Below are positions 20,706 to 31,706 of a DNA stretch of 35,394 bases, in pieces. The stretch is from the NCBI GenBank assembly GCA_003427395.1, contig BFEA01000263.1, positions 52,784 to 88,177 on the forward strand, written 5' to 3'. Position numbers and translations under genes: made by a program. The first letter of the stretch is position 1. Each line of letters starts with the position of its first letter. Below the pieces are notes generated by a model. It was given only the letters and a program-made list of their open reading frames with translations. It searched no databases and was not told where the DNA came from. The stretch is from Chara braunii (taxonomy: Eukaryota > Streptophyta > Charophyceae > Charales > Characeae).

Positions 20706-20978
20706 CACATGAGCTTGCGCCTAGGCTCGGTCTTGCCTTTAGGGTGGAGACTTTGTAGATGGATGGACTCTAGAGATTGCTTGGCATCCTACATCTATAG
20801 ATTTAATACCTTGCTGATCAGCACCATTCCATGCACACGATATTTTTCCTGCACGGGGAGCATTTGCAATTCAGTCCCTGTACAGATGACTTGGCACGGT
20901 CCAGCCCCAGTACATTCAAAATTTATGACTGGTCCCTGTGCATGAGACGTTTCATTAAGTTGCTGCTTAGCCGGGCCC

Positions 20979-21384
20979 ATTCAGGCGGGCTCTATACCGA
21001 GGAGCCGGGCCCATTCAGGCGGGCCCTATATCGAGTTGCAGTTCAACCAGGCCATTCAGGCGGGCCCTATATCGAGTTGCAGTTCACCCAAGCCATTCAG
21101 GCGGGCCCCTACATTGCGCTGGTTGTTGATTACTATTTTCAGACACTGGAGGGACTATATATATTCACAGGAGCGCACCCATTCAGGCGGGCTCTATACC
21201 GAGGAGTCGGGCCCATTCAGGCGGGCCCTATATCGAGTTGCAGTTCAGCCAGGCCATTTAGGCGGGCCCTATATCGAGTTGCAGTTCACCCAAGCCATTC
21301 AGGCGGGCCCCTACATTGAGCTGGTTGTTGACTACTATTTCCAGACACTGGAGGGAGTCTATATATTCACAGGAGTGCACCCCT
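20979..21384. repeat. 202-bp tandem duplication with ~36-bp subrepeats
   Basis: Copy 1 is 20979-21180 and copy 2 is 21181-21384. They differ at only a few sites. Each begins with three or four short units ATTCAGGCGGGCCCTATA(T)CGAGTTGCAGTTCA, followed by a unique part ending TATATATTCACAGGAG. Confidence 0.9.
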
Positions 21385-21563
21385 CTTCCCTTTGTTCAAA
21401 CTGGCCCATCATTGTGAGACAGCCCCCACGTGGGGTGAGCTAGGTGAGAAGTTCTGTTATCGATATGTCGAACATCAAAGCTTCATTAACAGGGCCAATG
21501 AGTCCCCTATATCGAGGCACACGCTGGTGATTACCTACTTGGTCAAAGGGGGTAGGGAAGGGA

Positions 21564-22466
21564 GTGAAAGGCACCACGCATGACAGGATAGCAGACTATA
21601 TATTCCGCAGGGAGAGCTGTTGGAGGGATAACTGGTTACATGTGGTGTTTCCTCGCGTTCCTTCAGCACCAGGGGGCGTACTCTTTGACTTTGATGGGTG
21701 TAATCCCAAACCTCTCAGCGAGGCTCGCAGCAAGGGGAAGAGGCGGAAAGACAAGCGGATCAGGAGAGATAGCCAGATCCGGTCCCAATCACTACTTGCG
21801 TACAGAGATCTGAGACGGACGAGTCTGACCTGGAGCCTTGCTGCGTGAGTGACGTTGACCTAGGAGATCACTTCGACTGGGACACTCACAGAGGCTGAGT
21901 CTTGCTTGCAGAGACTAGAGCACTGGAGACTGACAAGTGACAACGGCGGAGAGCAACATTGAGGAGGATTGCGTATCTTCTTGCACGGTATCTGCTCGAG
22001 GGCGATTGACTCCTACATGTCAGACGACCCTAGGACCGAGGCAATTGTTGGTCCCCCAAGAGGGGAAGGTCCAGTTCCATATCTCGGAGATGGCTATAGT
22101 CATTTGGTCGGGGCTGACTTTGCTATACAGGCTTATCGAAAGCCTCTCTACGGAGACCGTTTCCTCGAGGTTTCATACGTCTACATCGACCGGAAGGGAC
22201 GGATTGAGATATTGATTAGAGCTACAACTGTGATTACCCTTGCAGAGGAGCTTTACCTCAGGAGCGTTGCAGATGAGGAGATGGCTAGGTGCATGGAGTA
22301 CATCAACAAGATCGATCCTGCAGCACCCATGGATATCAACTACGTGGTCCCAGAGTCAACAGCAACCAGGGTTCCCAATGGCGAGGGGGATCAGCGCGTG
22401 CTAGACATGGAGTCTCGGACAGACGAGCCCACTCACGAGGGGGTACCGCTTATCATTATTGATTAG
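21564..22466 (+). CDS. Unknown ORF region of the 5.1-kb element
   Basis: Two open stretches share one frame. Residues from 21564 include GGVLFDFDG and a lysine/arginine-rich KGKRRKDKRIRRD. The 165-codon stretch 21969-22466 (starting MRIFLHGI, ending VPLIIID) contains SHLVGADFAIQAYRKPL, FLEVSYVYIDRKGRIEILI and MARCMEYINKIDP. Stops at 21846, 21861 and 21957 separate them; an acidic alternative frame (ETDESDLEPCC) hints at a frameshift. I recognise no domain. It may be the decayed product of this element or a captured gene fragment. The 165-codon part is the better candidate for a real protein segment. Confidence 0.4.
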
Positions 22467-23013
22467 GACTCTCCTTCTAGTCACTATGATGTACCATGAC
22501 ATTATTATGATTTATTAGTGACTGCAGTCCTCCAATGGCTGCACCCTGCATCCCTTGTGTACTACTTTCAGTCTCGTATCTTTGGTCATGCTCTTGTAGA
22601 GTCTGGTTTCTGGTCTTTTCGTCCTCTCAGTGTCATTTATTTTATGATGCATGTCCTGTAATGTATGAAATGTTTTATGCATGAGATGATATGCTCCTTA
22701 TTGTATAGGTTACGCTCAAGGCTACTTAAAGGATTCCTGGATAATAAGAACTCTGGTGACCCTGAATCTAACCTTTATATGTGGTCAGGTGCACGCGATA
22801 AAACCGAACGCCTCACTCTAAGTCGTGTCGCCATTGGTAGGAGGGATAATCCTGACTACTCGACTGTGTGACAAAGGCTGCTTGTGAATGCACTTCTACA
22901 CCATCCTTAAAACTTACCAAAATCCTGCGTGACAGCCCGCCAGTCCACCAACCCACTGCACTCAGCCACGGAAGGACATCGGACCAAGCCCTGGAAGCGC
23001 TGGGGGCGCGACA
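22467..23013. other. 3' part of the 5.1-kb element, no gene seen
   Basis: Non-coding sequence from the ORF stop to the CGACA end. It is AT-richer to about 22720 and GC-richer near the end. It shows no similarity that I can see to the first 550 bases of the element, which argues against a conventional pair of LTRs. Confidence 0.55.
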
Positions 23014-23017
23014 CCGC

Positions 23018-24585
23018 CATCTTACTATCCTCAGGCTTAATGCCATCTCCGTCTAACACGTGGCCCAAGTACAAGACCTGTGCCTTGGCCCACTTACACT
23101 TCTTCGTATTGATCTTGAAGTTAGCCTCTCTCAGCTTCTCCAAGACCTACCTTAAATGACCTTGGTGCTCTTGGAGGGTCCTACTGAACACTAAGATATC
23201 GTCTAAGTAAACTACGACGAATCTATCTAACCAAGGCCTAAATAGACCATTCATACATCGCTGAAATGTAGCTGGCGCATTGGTCAGTCCGAACGTCATC
23301 ACTATGAACTCATAATGCCCACACCTAGTCCGGAATGCAGTCTTGTACTGGTCATCAGGGTGAACCTCTATCTGATGATATTCGAACTTTAAATCGATCT
23401 TCGAAAAACACTTGCAACCCTGCACCCGATCTAAGAGATCGTCTATCATGGACAGTGGTTCAACATTCTTAACTGTAATCGCATTCAGACCCCTATAGTC
23501 TATACACATAGGTAGCTCTCCTTCCTTCTTGGGGACAAACAAAACTGGTGCTCCAAAACGGGACAAATTGGGCCTAATCCAACCTTTCTCAAGGAGCTCG
23601 TCTAACCGCTTGCGCAACTCCTTTAGGGGACATCATGTAGACTGCTCCCTTAGGAGTCTTACTGCCAGGCTCTATCTCTATTCTGTGTTGGATCGGCCGC
23701 GGTACTACTCCTGTCAACGGCTCTATCAAATCTTTAAACTCTTCCAGCAGCTTAGCAATGGCTGGATCCATGAAACTATCCTCTTCCTTAGGCTCAGTGA
23801 TAGGTCTGACATACACTACAAAGACCTGGTCCTCTAACTGCTCTTTCCTCACTAGTTGCACAAATGCGGGAGCATTGAGACAACAATGTGCCAAGGAGTT
23901 ATCTACTCCAAACACATGAAACAGGCGGGCAGTCTTTACCTCGCCTCACGGACTAGGGAGCCTACACTCATGCTCTCTTAAGTGGAGTGTGGCCCCTGCT
24001 GCCTCTCCCCAATCCATACCTAGGACTATGTCAAAAGGAAGGTCATGTTGTACGAGGAGAGTCGGGGAATGGAGAACTTTCTCCACCATCCCATCTTTCT
24101 CTAGGCGGATATACGTCTGGACTCCCTCTACGTAGTCCTCGACACGCATAGTGCAATTGTCAAAGAGGACACCAACTATAGGGTCTTCTAACTTGTGGAC
24201 TTTCAATCCTAGCCTCAACTTCTTTTAGCGCTTTACGGCTAATATAACTGCGGGTGGCCCCTGAATCTATAAGGGCCCCTACTCTACTTCTAAAAACCTC
24301 TACGTCAACTACTACTAGTTGCCCTTTACTGTCTTTCTTCATTTTGGCCCAGGCGAGCATTCTCTCCTTCAACTCTTCTGCCACACCTGTGAGGGAAGTG
24401 CCTAGAGAGACGCTAACACAAGCAGTCTCTGGACAGCCAACTAGGCATGGGCCTGCAACATCTGCCGAAGGCTCATGCGGTGTGGGAGTTTCATGTACAC
24501 GCGCGCTCGCTTCCCCACATGGCCTAATAGTAGGGGCAGTTGCAACCCCTACCAGCGGCTGCCTTTTGACTCCTGGGCAGCCCAT
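23018..24585 (-). pseudogene. Ty3 pol 5' part: protease and reverse transcriptase
   Basis: Read leftward from 24585. The protease has VGALIDSGATRSYIS (catalytic DSG, about 24260). After a frameshift it continues to FDIVLGMDWGEAAG. A linker (ITEPKEEDSFMDP, GVVPRPIQHRIEIEPG) leads across a frameshift to the [25 protein letters not shown] (motif A), [12 protein letters not shown] and [12 protein letters not shown] (catalytic YLDD). CAG-to-TAG makes a stop at 23156, after EHQGHLR. The frame then reads VLEKLREANFKI, YLGHVLDGDGIKPEDSKM and stops being Ty3 exactly where the 5.1-kb insert begins. The remainder lies at 15804-17905. Confidence 0.92.
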
Positions 24586-26503
24586 CGGGCCTGTCTATAC
24601 TTGGGACAATATTTGATAATATGGGCAGGGTCACCGCAATAAATGCACTGCCCCTGCTCCATACGATGTTGCCACGCTTTCTCGTCCAGGCCCAAATCTT
24701 CCCAGGGCCGGCCTTGTGGCCAACCTGGGTGCCAACCTCCTGACCTTTGAGGTGACCTACCACCTCGTCGTTGTGGGGACCGACTGGGACCTTGACGATT
24801 CGGCGGGGGACCTTGACCCCTACCTCCCACTTGACGGTTCCCTTGATCGCCAACCCCCTGTGCGCCCGGTCCTCGGCCTCCCATGACCTGGCCCCTTTGG
24901 CCCTGGCCTCCACCCCTACTTTGTGGCCTCCCTCCAGCTGCGACAGCAGCATAGGACCTCCCCTGACCTACGCTATTGTCCTCCTCCTCGAGGCCCCACT
25001 CAATCTGACTGTAGGGGACCTCGTCTGTACCACCTTCATCTAGAGTGAGGATCAAATGATCCTTGGCCCTGACTTGACTGAAACGGTACGGCCTTTCCAC
25101 TTTTTACTCTTATCCAAGTCCTTGTGCCAGAAAGTGGAAACTGGCATACTCAACGTGTCATATGTAATGTTGGGCTGCTGGGTCGTAAGGGCTCTGGCAT
25201 GGCACGATAAAACAACTGGACCAACTGGTCTCAGTGACCCCATGGTCCGGGGCGACTACCAAGTCGTCCATGACAGCTTTGACTGCTCGCGCACTCCTCC
25301 ACTGTCGCGACTAGATGGTTTGGAGCTTATCAGAAGCTCTGATGCCGCTCGTGACGTCAACAAACCTCTCATGTAGGAGTTTGAGGAAAGTGGAGAGGGG
25401 TAATCGAGAGTAAGCAATCATATTGTGCTCACAACCAACATTGCGTGCAAGGGACCTGGCGAAGCTGGCCGCTTCATCCTTTAACGCATGGAAGGCAACG
25501 AGGACTTGCTCCTCTGGTGCAATATGCTGCAAATACACGTAAGTATTGACACTGGCCTCCTAGTTATCGAAGTTATCGTCCTTTTTCCCGCTGTAGGAAT
25601 CAGGAAATTTGAGCTTCACAGGCTCTTTGCGAGGACGCGACGCCGCCTCTATTGTGGCCACTACTTGGCACCCTCAATGGCGCCGGCACAAAACTTCTTT
25701 GCGCCTTCCTTTAGCTTCTTGACTTCGGTCCCGACGTGGGTCACCACGTCGTGCGCAAACTCTCTAAGCCCAGACTGGATGGCATGAAGGGTCACATCTT
25801 GACCCTTATGAGCCTGGTGCTCCTCTAGCCAGGCCTCACTCAGAACCTCAAGGTATCCCATAATCTTATCTAGTTTCGCGGGGACCTCTGCTTGTGCCTG
25901 CACCTCTTGTCTGCAGGCACGGACTCTCTCCACCTCTCTGGCCACCCGGTTGGTTTCCTCCCTCCTCTTCTTCTCCCTCATCATCGGAACTTCCACTCCA
26001 GCTTCTTCTCATCCTCTGTTGTCTGGCGTTCCAAGGGCTCCTCTATAATTTTTAATGCCCTGGCAAATGCCTCTCTCTCCTCTTGCGGCACATGCAGCTG
26101 TGCCTCCTCATCCTCCCCCAACGATAGGTTCGCCACCCACTCGCTGATCTTTTTCTCCATCCATGCATCTTCTCCCTTCGTGCCACTTGTCTCTCCTCTC
26201 TCTTCCCGGCGCCTTCTCTCGAGGGGTTCTTCTTCTACCTCTTTCTTTGCTGCCGCTTCTTCTTCAGCAGCCTTTCTTTTCTCTTCCTCCTCCTGCTGCA
26301 ACTTCAGCATCTTCTCCTTCTACAATCTTATCATCTCCTCTTCGCCGCCTGCTCCTCTTCTATCGCTTTTAACTTCACCTGCTTCAGGAGCTCTTTCTTC
26401 TCTTTCTTGGCCCTTCGCTCGACTAAGATCCTCGCAACTTCCTCCTCCTGCTCTTGGGTGTAAGGCTTAGTAGTAGTGCCACCCTCGTGTCTAGTCTACA
26501 CAT
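24549..26503 (-). pseudogene. Ty3 gag with N-terminal coiled coil, RG-rich region and zinc knuckle
   Basis: A likely start ATG is at 26503, soon frameshifted. The N-terminal third is a highly charged coiled coil (EQEEEVARILVERRAKK, LKLQQEEEEKRKAAEEEAA), then MEKKISEWVANLSLGEDEE. The middle reads YLQHIAPEEQVLVAFHALKD and TFLKLLHERFVDVTSG, a retrotransposon gag core. TGG-to-TAG replaces a Trp just before it (FDN, stop, EASV). The C-terminal part is rich in RG and PQR. It ends with one CCHC zinc knuckle, CIYCGDPAHIIKYC, used for RNA packaging. Several frameshifts break it. The wording resembles Chara braunii gag as I remember it. Confidence 0.88.
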
Positions 26504-27089
26504 AAAGGTGTTCCAAAAACCCAGAGGGAAGAGGAGACGCCAGAGGGTCCCCCACAGGGAGAACCCCACGAGCAAGTCGTACATAGGTTAATCGTCCATG
26601 GTGTTAGGTGCACGAGAGGGACTGTCCCAATCCTCACCACTTAGACCTACCCTCTAACTGACACGACCTACTGACTCAATCTAAGGACCACAGAATCCGG
26701 ACAGGATCCTGTCAACTAGGGTCTCTAGTCTAAACCTACTCTAAGGCTGTCACTACAGGACCATATGCTGATCAGGAGGCATTTAAGGAGATCCCCCGTA
26801 ACTCCTCAGGAATTATTTAACGCCGCAGACAAGACGATGCGATCAGCAAGTCCTCTCAAGACTTAGACGGCCTGTTGCGCAGCCCACAGCTCGGATTTTG
26901 GGCCTATCGTGCCACACCGAGCAGCCCGCCGGTCAGTACCGGTCCGTGGGAGGGTTTGTGTCCTCCGGGACAGTCGAGTCGTCAGACACAATGCAGAAAG
27001 AAGAGACACACAGACTTGACTCAACCAGTACCACACGGTGTGTGCACATCCATAGGGCGAGGGGGTTTGGCGAGATTATACCAGCTCCA

Positions 27090-27265
27090 GCTTGGTCAAA
27101 TTTGTGGTCAACAATCTTGGTCAACGCCTTGGTCAACGCCCGATCAATGCTGCAATCAAACCCCGATCAACTCCCGGTCAACATTTGTCAACCCCGATCA
27201 ACGCCCGATCAACGCCCGATCAACGCCCGATCAACGCCCGGTCAACTCTCCTGGTCAACCCCCGG
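27090..27265. repeat. Array of GTCAAC/GATCAACGCCC motifs (TTGAC on the minus strand)
   Basis: Roughly fifteen copies of (G/C)(G/A)TCAAC occur in 175 bp, with four perfect 11-bp tandem units CGATCAACGCC near 27195-27240. On the element's own strand many read TTGACC, the W-box core bound by plant WRKY factors. The position is in the transcribed leader, so a regulatory role is speculative. Confidence 0.7.
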
Positions 27266-27564
27266 TCAGCTATGGCGGCCGACTTTTTCTTCCTCACCAC
27301 CCTTCTCCTTCCTTTCTCCTTCCTCGCCTCCTTTCTCTTCCCCCCGCCAGTCTTCTTTCTCTCCTTTTTTTTTTTTTTTTTTTTTTTCGCCTCTCCTTTC
27401 TCCTCCTCGGCTATGGCTTCCTTCACCCTCCTTGGTCTCCTCCTATGTCCTCTCTTTCACCCTTTTCGCTACTCTGTGGTCGAGCTCCGCGGCTATGGCC
27501 GCCTCTCACTTTGTGGGAGCTGCACGGCACACTTCACAGGTACGTGACAGCCAAACTTGTATCC

Positions 27565-27568
<4 letters not shown>

Positions 27569-27622
<54 letters not shown>
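27569..27622. repeat. (CT)n microsatellite
   Basis: About 27 uninterrupted CT dinucleotides inside the leader of the Ty3 element. It is prone to length error in assembly. Confidence 0.95.
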
Positions 27623-27627
<5 letters not shown>

Positions 27628-27772
27628 CGTCGTGGTCTTCTTTGCAGGTGCGTGCCGCGGCTTATTCAACCTTCGGATCCCCTATGGCGAACTTCCTCTA
27701 TGATGGCGACCTCCATTGTGGCGCGTAACTCTCCCTGTGACACACGACGTCGCGCGTGGAATAGTGGGTACC

Positions 27773-27785
27773 AGCTCCGATACCA
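27773..27785 (-). promoter_or_regulatory. Primer binding site, initiator tRNA-Met type
   Basis: On the minus strand the 5' LTR ends ...TGATTGCA, then one T, then TGGTATCGGAGC. This matches 11 of 12 bases of the plant initiator tRNA-Met primer site TGGTATCAGAGC. It fixes the LTR end, the element's strand and the side on which the internal region lies. Confidence 0.75.
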
Positions 27786-27786
27786 A

Positions 27787-28194
27787 TGCAATCAGACTCG
27801 CTCTCATTCACACTTCGCATGCATGCAAACAGGTGTGCAGCAAACTGGCGACGAGCGCCCCTCAAAACTCAGAGATATGGCAACCAAAACACAGCTCAGA
27901 TACAAGTTCACTTCAGATGGCTATGGCGTCACAGCACCCACACAACTCTCTGTTCGCACACACAGGATCACCCTGGATATCCCACACACGATACTTTGTA
28001 CACACACACACACACACGCTGAACTCTATCTACAGCTATGGCGGCGATGACCGCTGCTACCCTATCGCTATGGCTACGCTCCTTCTCTCTCGCCCACTTC
28101 GGCTTTGGGCTCAATGCAAACCACCTACAACAAGTCGCTGTGGCAGCGCTTCTGCATGGCTCACGCAGGAATGAATGAATGACTGGGCGCTGTG
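27787..28194 (-). repeat. 5' LTR of the Ty3 element, primer-site half
   Basis: Starts TGCAATCAGACTCGC on the plus strand and matches 14909-15263 closely to the word GACTGGGCGCTG, where similarity stops abruptly. It has about 40 extra bases near 27905-27945 and a CA microsatellite (about 28000-28017). The rest of the LTR lies at 32638-33032. Confidence 0.88.
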
Positions 28195-28381
28195 GCAGCT
28201 TGTTGCTGTTGTAATGACAACGAAACTTCACAGGAACTCCAATGATAGCAACCAAGCCAATAGCAAGTCAACGCAGGAGAAGAAGATGATAACAACAGGA
28301 CAGACACACGACATGAGAGGAGAGGAGAAGGTAAGAAGACAAAGAAAATCAGGTCAAGTAATCCCGAACGCGACGTTTTTT

Positions 28382-28447
28382 AACACTCCGACCCGACCGG
28401 TTTCGGCTGGCCGCCAATGCCAGCACTCATCAGGGGTCTGTCGGTAC
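28382..28447 (-). ncRNA. Hammerhead self-cleaving ribozyme
   Basis: On the minus strand all core parts are in order. CTGATGAG (28433-28426) leads into stem II GCTGGC/GCCAGC (28424-28419 with 28411-28406, one bulged T). Next come CGAAA (28405-28401) and a 3-bp stem III ACC/GGT (28401-28399 with 28393-28391). The cleavage triplet GTC ends at 28390. Stem I is formed by GACCC before the core and GG(A)GT after the cut. The predicted cut is between 28390 and 28389. A very short stem III is typical of hammerheads in Penelope elements and retrozymes. The position just downstream of the RT fits that. Confidence 0.85.
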
Positions 28448-28903
28448 AAACTAATCTGACTGATTCTATTCTATTTATGGATGGACAACTACAAAGTCTA
28501 GGACTAGTAATGTAGGTACTACCTAAAGGCCACATACATATTCTCAAAAACTCCAGAAAAAATCTAGCTACATTGTCTTAGAAACCGCCTTCTTCAAAGT
28601 CATTGGTTCAAATACAATCCACCCTCAGCACCAGCCAGTACTAAAAAGAAAAAGAGAAGACCCAGTCGACAGATATCATGCCTACTGCGTCCAGAAAAGC
28701 AAAGTAACCCAACGTCACTCAATCAAATCCCATGAAAAGGCCAGAAAACCATTTAGTCCCCGTAAACCACCAATCTCACTGACCAGAGCTCAAACCCGAA
28801 CCAACAACCATCAACATATCTAAGTTCACCATACTTCGACCAACGTTGCCAGGCCAGAAAGCCAGTAAACTCCTACAAATCCAAACCTCTTACTATCATG
28901 GGA
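28448..28903 (-). other. Penelope element 3' region between RT and ribozyme
   Basis: No open frame of note and no motif recognised. Presumed 3' untranslated sequence of the Penelope-like element. Confidence 0.5.
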
Positions 28904-31706
28904 TCAAGGCCCCAGGGACCGACAGAATCTGTCCCATCCTGTCAACACGGGCAACCAGTGCTGCCATATCCCACCAAACTTACGTGAAAAATTATTCAGA
29001 GCGCTGTCAAACACTTCATCAGGATAAGAATGTTTCCACAAATGAATCTTCAAAGCAAAAAGAAAGGGAAGCTCAGTACCAGGAACAGTCGCAAAACGTC
29101 TAGCATGGTGCAGGAAGGAACCTACGACCGCAGCCTTCTGCTGCTTAATCGAGAAGGAGCAGTAGTCTTGGATGCTCTGAAATACCAATCTCTCCTTCAC
29201 AGGCACGCGCTGGTTCTTATGGCAAAGAAAACTCACCACCTCACTTGTCTTATTAAAAATTATCAACACGCAGCCAAGATATTCCCAGCAGTCTCCGATA
29301 TTAGTTTGCTCTAATATCAAGTTCTTATCGTAACTACTCTGGAACTTTTCCAAGATTTGCATAGCCCGACTCAACGAAGCATCGTCCTGCTTTCGCTACC
29401 TTACAAACACCGACACGTCATCAACAAGTCGAAATCCATGAAACAACGTCTTATCCAACCCCAAAGAAGAGAGAAAAAGGAACTCATTATAAGCACATAA
29501 AAGACATGCCAAAGCTGGGCTGGAGGACTTGCCCATCGGTATACCAACGTTCTGTTGCAACAAGCGACCGACAGCCATCACATATGTATTACGAAGCTCA
29601 AAATCAACAAACTTAAACAAAAGATGGAATTTCAAAACGATCCACCCTTCCTCCCCTCGCTTTTTAACAATCTTAGCCCCTTTCCCTCGTTTCTTAACTG
29701 CTACCGCCGTGTACTCCCGATGCTCCCAAAAGCCAATAGCCCAAGCGACCGCCTGCAGGATAGATGGGTGGGGGAGGTTCGAGAACATTTCTTTCACATC
29801 ATATGAAGCCCCCACCAGTCCATCATTCTTCTTAACGTTCTTATTAACGCTCGTAATACCTGCGACCAGGTCTTCGGTGCACCGCAGGTTCAAGTTAGAT
29901 CGCTCCGGTAGACTCCACAACATGCAATTGACAGCTTTAGAAACCAGCTTACCCCCAGCAGCGGAACATTCCGGGTATGAAGGGCAGATAGGTCGCCACC
30001 GATCAGTATCCTTAAACTTAGGTAGACAATAAGCTCGTCCAAACTCCCCATCAATCTTCCATTTCCCCACATTTTCCAAACCTTCATGCTTATAGGAGGC
30101 GGCTAATGACATAGGTATCCCCCATATTATGGTCCAAGGGACAACACACCAATTTTCGCAAAGAACCAAGAAAAGGTTGGACATCATCTTCATTAAAGGT
30201 AGGGACAGAGGAAGGTAGGTTGTCACCCAAACAGAAGCACGATTGAAGATCATTGAACACAGAAGAACAAGACTCGAGAGGAGGAAGGGAAGAATGGGAG
30301 TGGAAGGCTTCCAAATTCTTGCTATTCTTCATCCAAGTAGGAAAAGAGTCCAACTCCGAAATCCTAAAAGACATGTGCCCGTTGTGAGTGGGGAAGTTAC
30401 CTTCAATCAACTCACAGCAACACACATCATCGCAACTTCTAGCATGCTTACAAAAATTATGCAGGCGATACCACACAACAGTACGATTACGAACCCACAC
30501 AACACGCATGCGTCTAACCAAAACATCCTTCCATACCATCGGAATACCCAACCCCTGTATCAGCCGGGCACAGATCTTCCTCACTTCCGATTTCCTAATA
30601 CAATCGTTGTATACCAACTTCACAACCAGCCGTTCACGAATTTGAACCCCAAATCTTGACGAGATGCTTTTGGAGAGAATGCAACGCAGTCGCCCCCGTG
30701 TTCGCTTCTCACTAAACGTACGAACTGCTGTAAATGCCACGACCAAAGACTCAAATGTCCAGGAACGAAGAAATACCCGAGAAGATGGAGAGCTAAGCAA
30801 TTGAATGAGAGTTGGTTTACAAGCCAGCGATTTACTTAAGAAAGGAATAACAGACTCAACCGCGATAGTGACACCGGCTTTGATCCATGCACGAGCATGT
30901 CGAAACAAGCCACGACCAAAGGTGCAGAACACAATAGAACCCCCATAAGCACGACGCAACACCTTCCATGGATCAATAAACAACTCCCCACCTTGACATG
31001 TGACAGCAAAACGATGAATCGAATTCTCACGACATTCCTCAAGAATCGAGAGAAGACTACCAGAACTCCCACCGAAGCTCGGGAAAAAGGTAAGCAGCGA
31101 CTTATTCTCCAAAAACGTAGAAACTGTCGAACACTGTTTACGTCTAGATTTCCTCAATCTCTCCCTTCGGCCGGGACGTGACCGTTTTGATCTCCTAGCT
31201 TTATCCCTAGTGTTTAACGACGGAGAAAATAATCGTATAAAAAACTTTTCACACGTCCTCACATCCTCTTCCGTAGACACACACAACGGGATAGCAACAT
31301 ACTTATGGGCTCCGCACCTACGCAACCATCTATACAGCCTTTCATTCCTACCCCCTTTGCCAATCAACTCAGCATTACATGCTCTATGCATGTGCTCTCC
31401 CAATTGCGTGTGCAAATCACGAGTAGTGCTCCCAATATATAAATGTCGACACCACGGAATAAACAAGGCATACACCAGAGGTCCATTCGCTGTTTCAAAG
31501 TCAAACTTACTCGGAGTCAAACAAAGAAGGAAACCACCCAACTTCACCCCCCAAGGTATCTGCCCCAACACAATCAATGACAGAACAGCCAAGCACAAAA
31601 GGGTATTGAGCAACCTACTTCGAATAAACTCGTTAAACATTAACCGAAGCTGAGCACAACAACGCAAAAGATTCCATAGCCACATCACGTCCGGGAACGA
31701 ACTCAC
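28904..31706 (-). pseudogene. Penelope ORF2: GIY-YIG endonuclease plus reverse transcriptase
   Basis: A 538-codon open frame (31706-30090; first ATG at 31685) carries a GIY-YIG-like domain: VYALFIPWC, HLYIGSTTRDL, GEHMHRAC and CEKFFIRLFSPSLNT (metal-binding Glu). The usual catalytic Arg after the YIG block reads Gln. A basic tail follows (KARRSKRSRPGRRERLRK). Late in the frame PLDHNMGDTYVIS begins the RT. A frameshift near 30092 continues to FKDTDRWRPICPSY, ASYDVKEMFSNLP (motif A), NVGIPMGKSSSPALA (motif B) and RLVDDVSVFV (motif C, VDD). One TAG at 29396 precedes a thumb, FSIKQQKAAVVGSFLHHARRF, typical of Penelope RTs. Only two lesions break RT continuity. Confidence 0.82.

Larger units (their letters stand above)
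17910..23013 (+). mobile_element. 5.1-kb RT-less element inserted in the Ty3 pol gene
   Basis: The ends are TGTCGGAAGA and GGCGCGACA (TG...CA, 5-bp inverted TGTCG/CGACA). It is flanked by CCGC at 17906-17909 and 23014-23017. Deleting the element and one CCGC joins DSKM to AAVRDWP in frame, the conserved Ty3 wording, so the limits are well supported. Inside are hairpin repeats, a TATA box in a palindrome, two 41-bp minisatellites, a 202-bp duplication and an unknown ORF. There is no RT, integrase or transposase, and I see no direct terminal repeats of LTR size. It could be one giant solo LTR or a new non-autonomous element class. The strand follows the TATA box. Confidence 0.8.
26504..27786 (-). 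other. Long 5' leader of the Ty3 element
   Basis: About 1.3 kb between the primer binding site and gag, without a convincing coding frame on either strand. It contains a TTGACC-type repeat cluster (27090-27265), a 23-base T run (27365-27387) and a CT microsatellite (27569-27622). A plus-strand frame of 391 codons (26875-28050) is a chance frame running over low-complexity DNA and into the LTR. Confidence 0.7.

Noticed and set aside
17910-23013. Classical TIR DNA transposon or Helitron
   Set aside because: Inverted similarity of the ends stops after 5 bp, there is no transposase, and the ends and 4-bp duplication do not fit Helitron rules (TC...CTRR, no duplication).
25892-26470. 192-codon plus-strand serine-rich protein
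   Set aside because: Exact antisense of the charged coiled coil of the Ty3 gag.
26875-28050. 391-codon plus-strand frame
   Set aside because: Covers the Ty3 leader, the T run, the CT microsatellite and the LTR on the wrong strand; low complexity and no domain.
27787-28194. Independent SINE or solo LTR
   Set aside because: Its homologue 14909-15263 is part of an 857-bp LTR, and the missing remainder is found at 32638-33032, so it is half of a split 5' LTR.
29529-30032. 167-codon plus-strand frame
   Set aside because: Antisense of the Penelope RT motifs A and B; no independent support.
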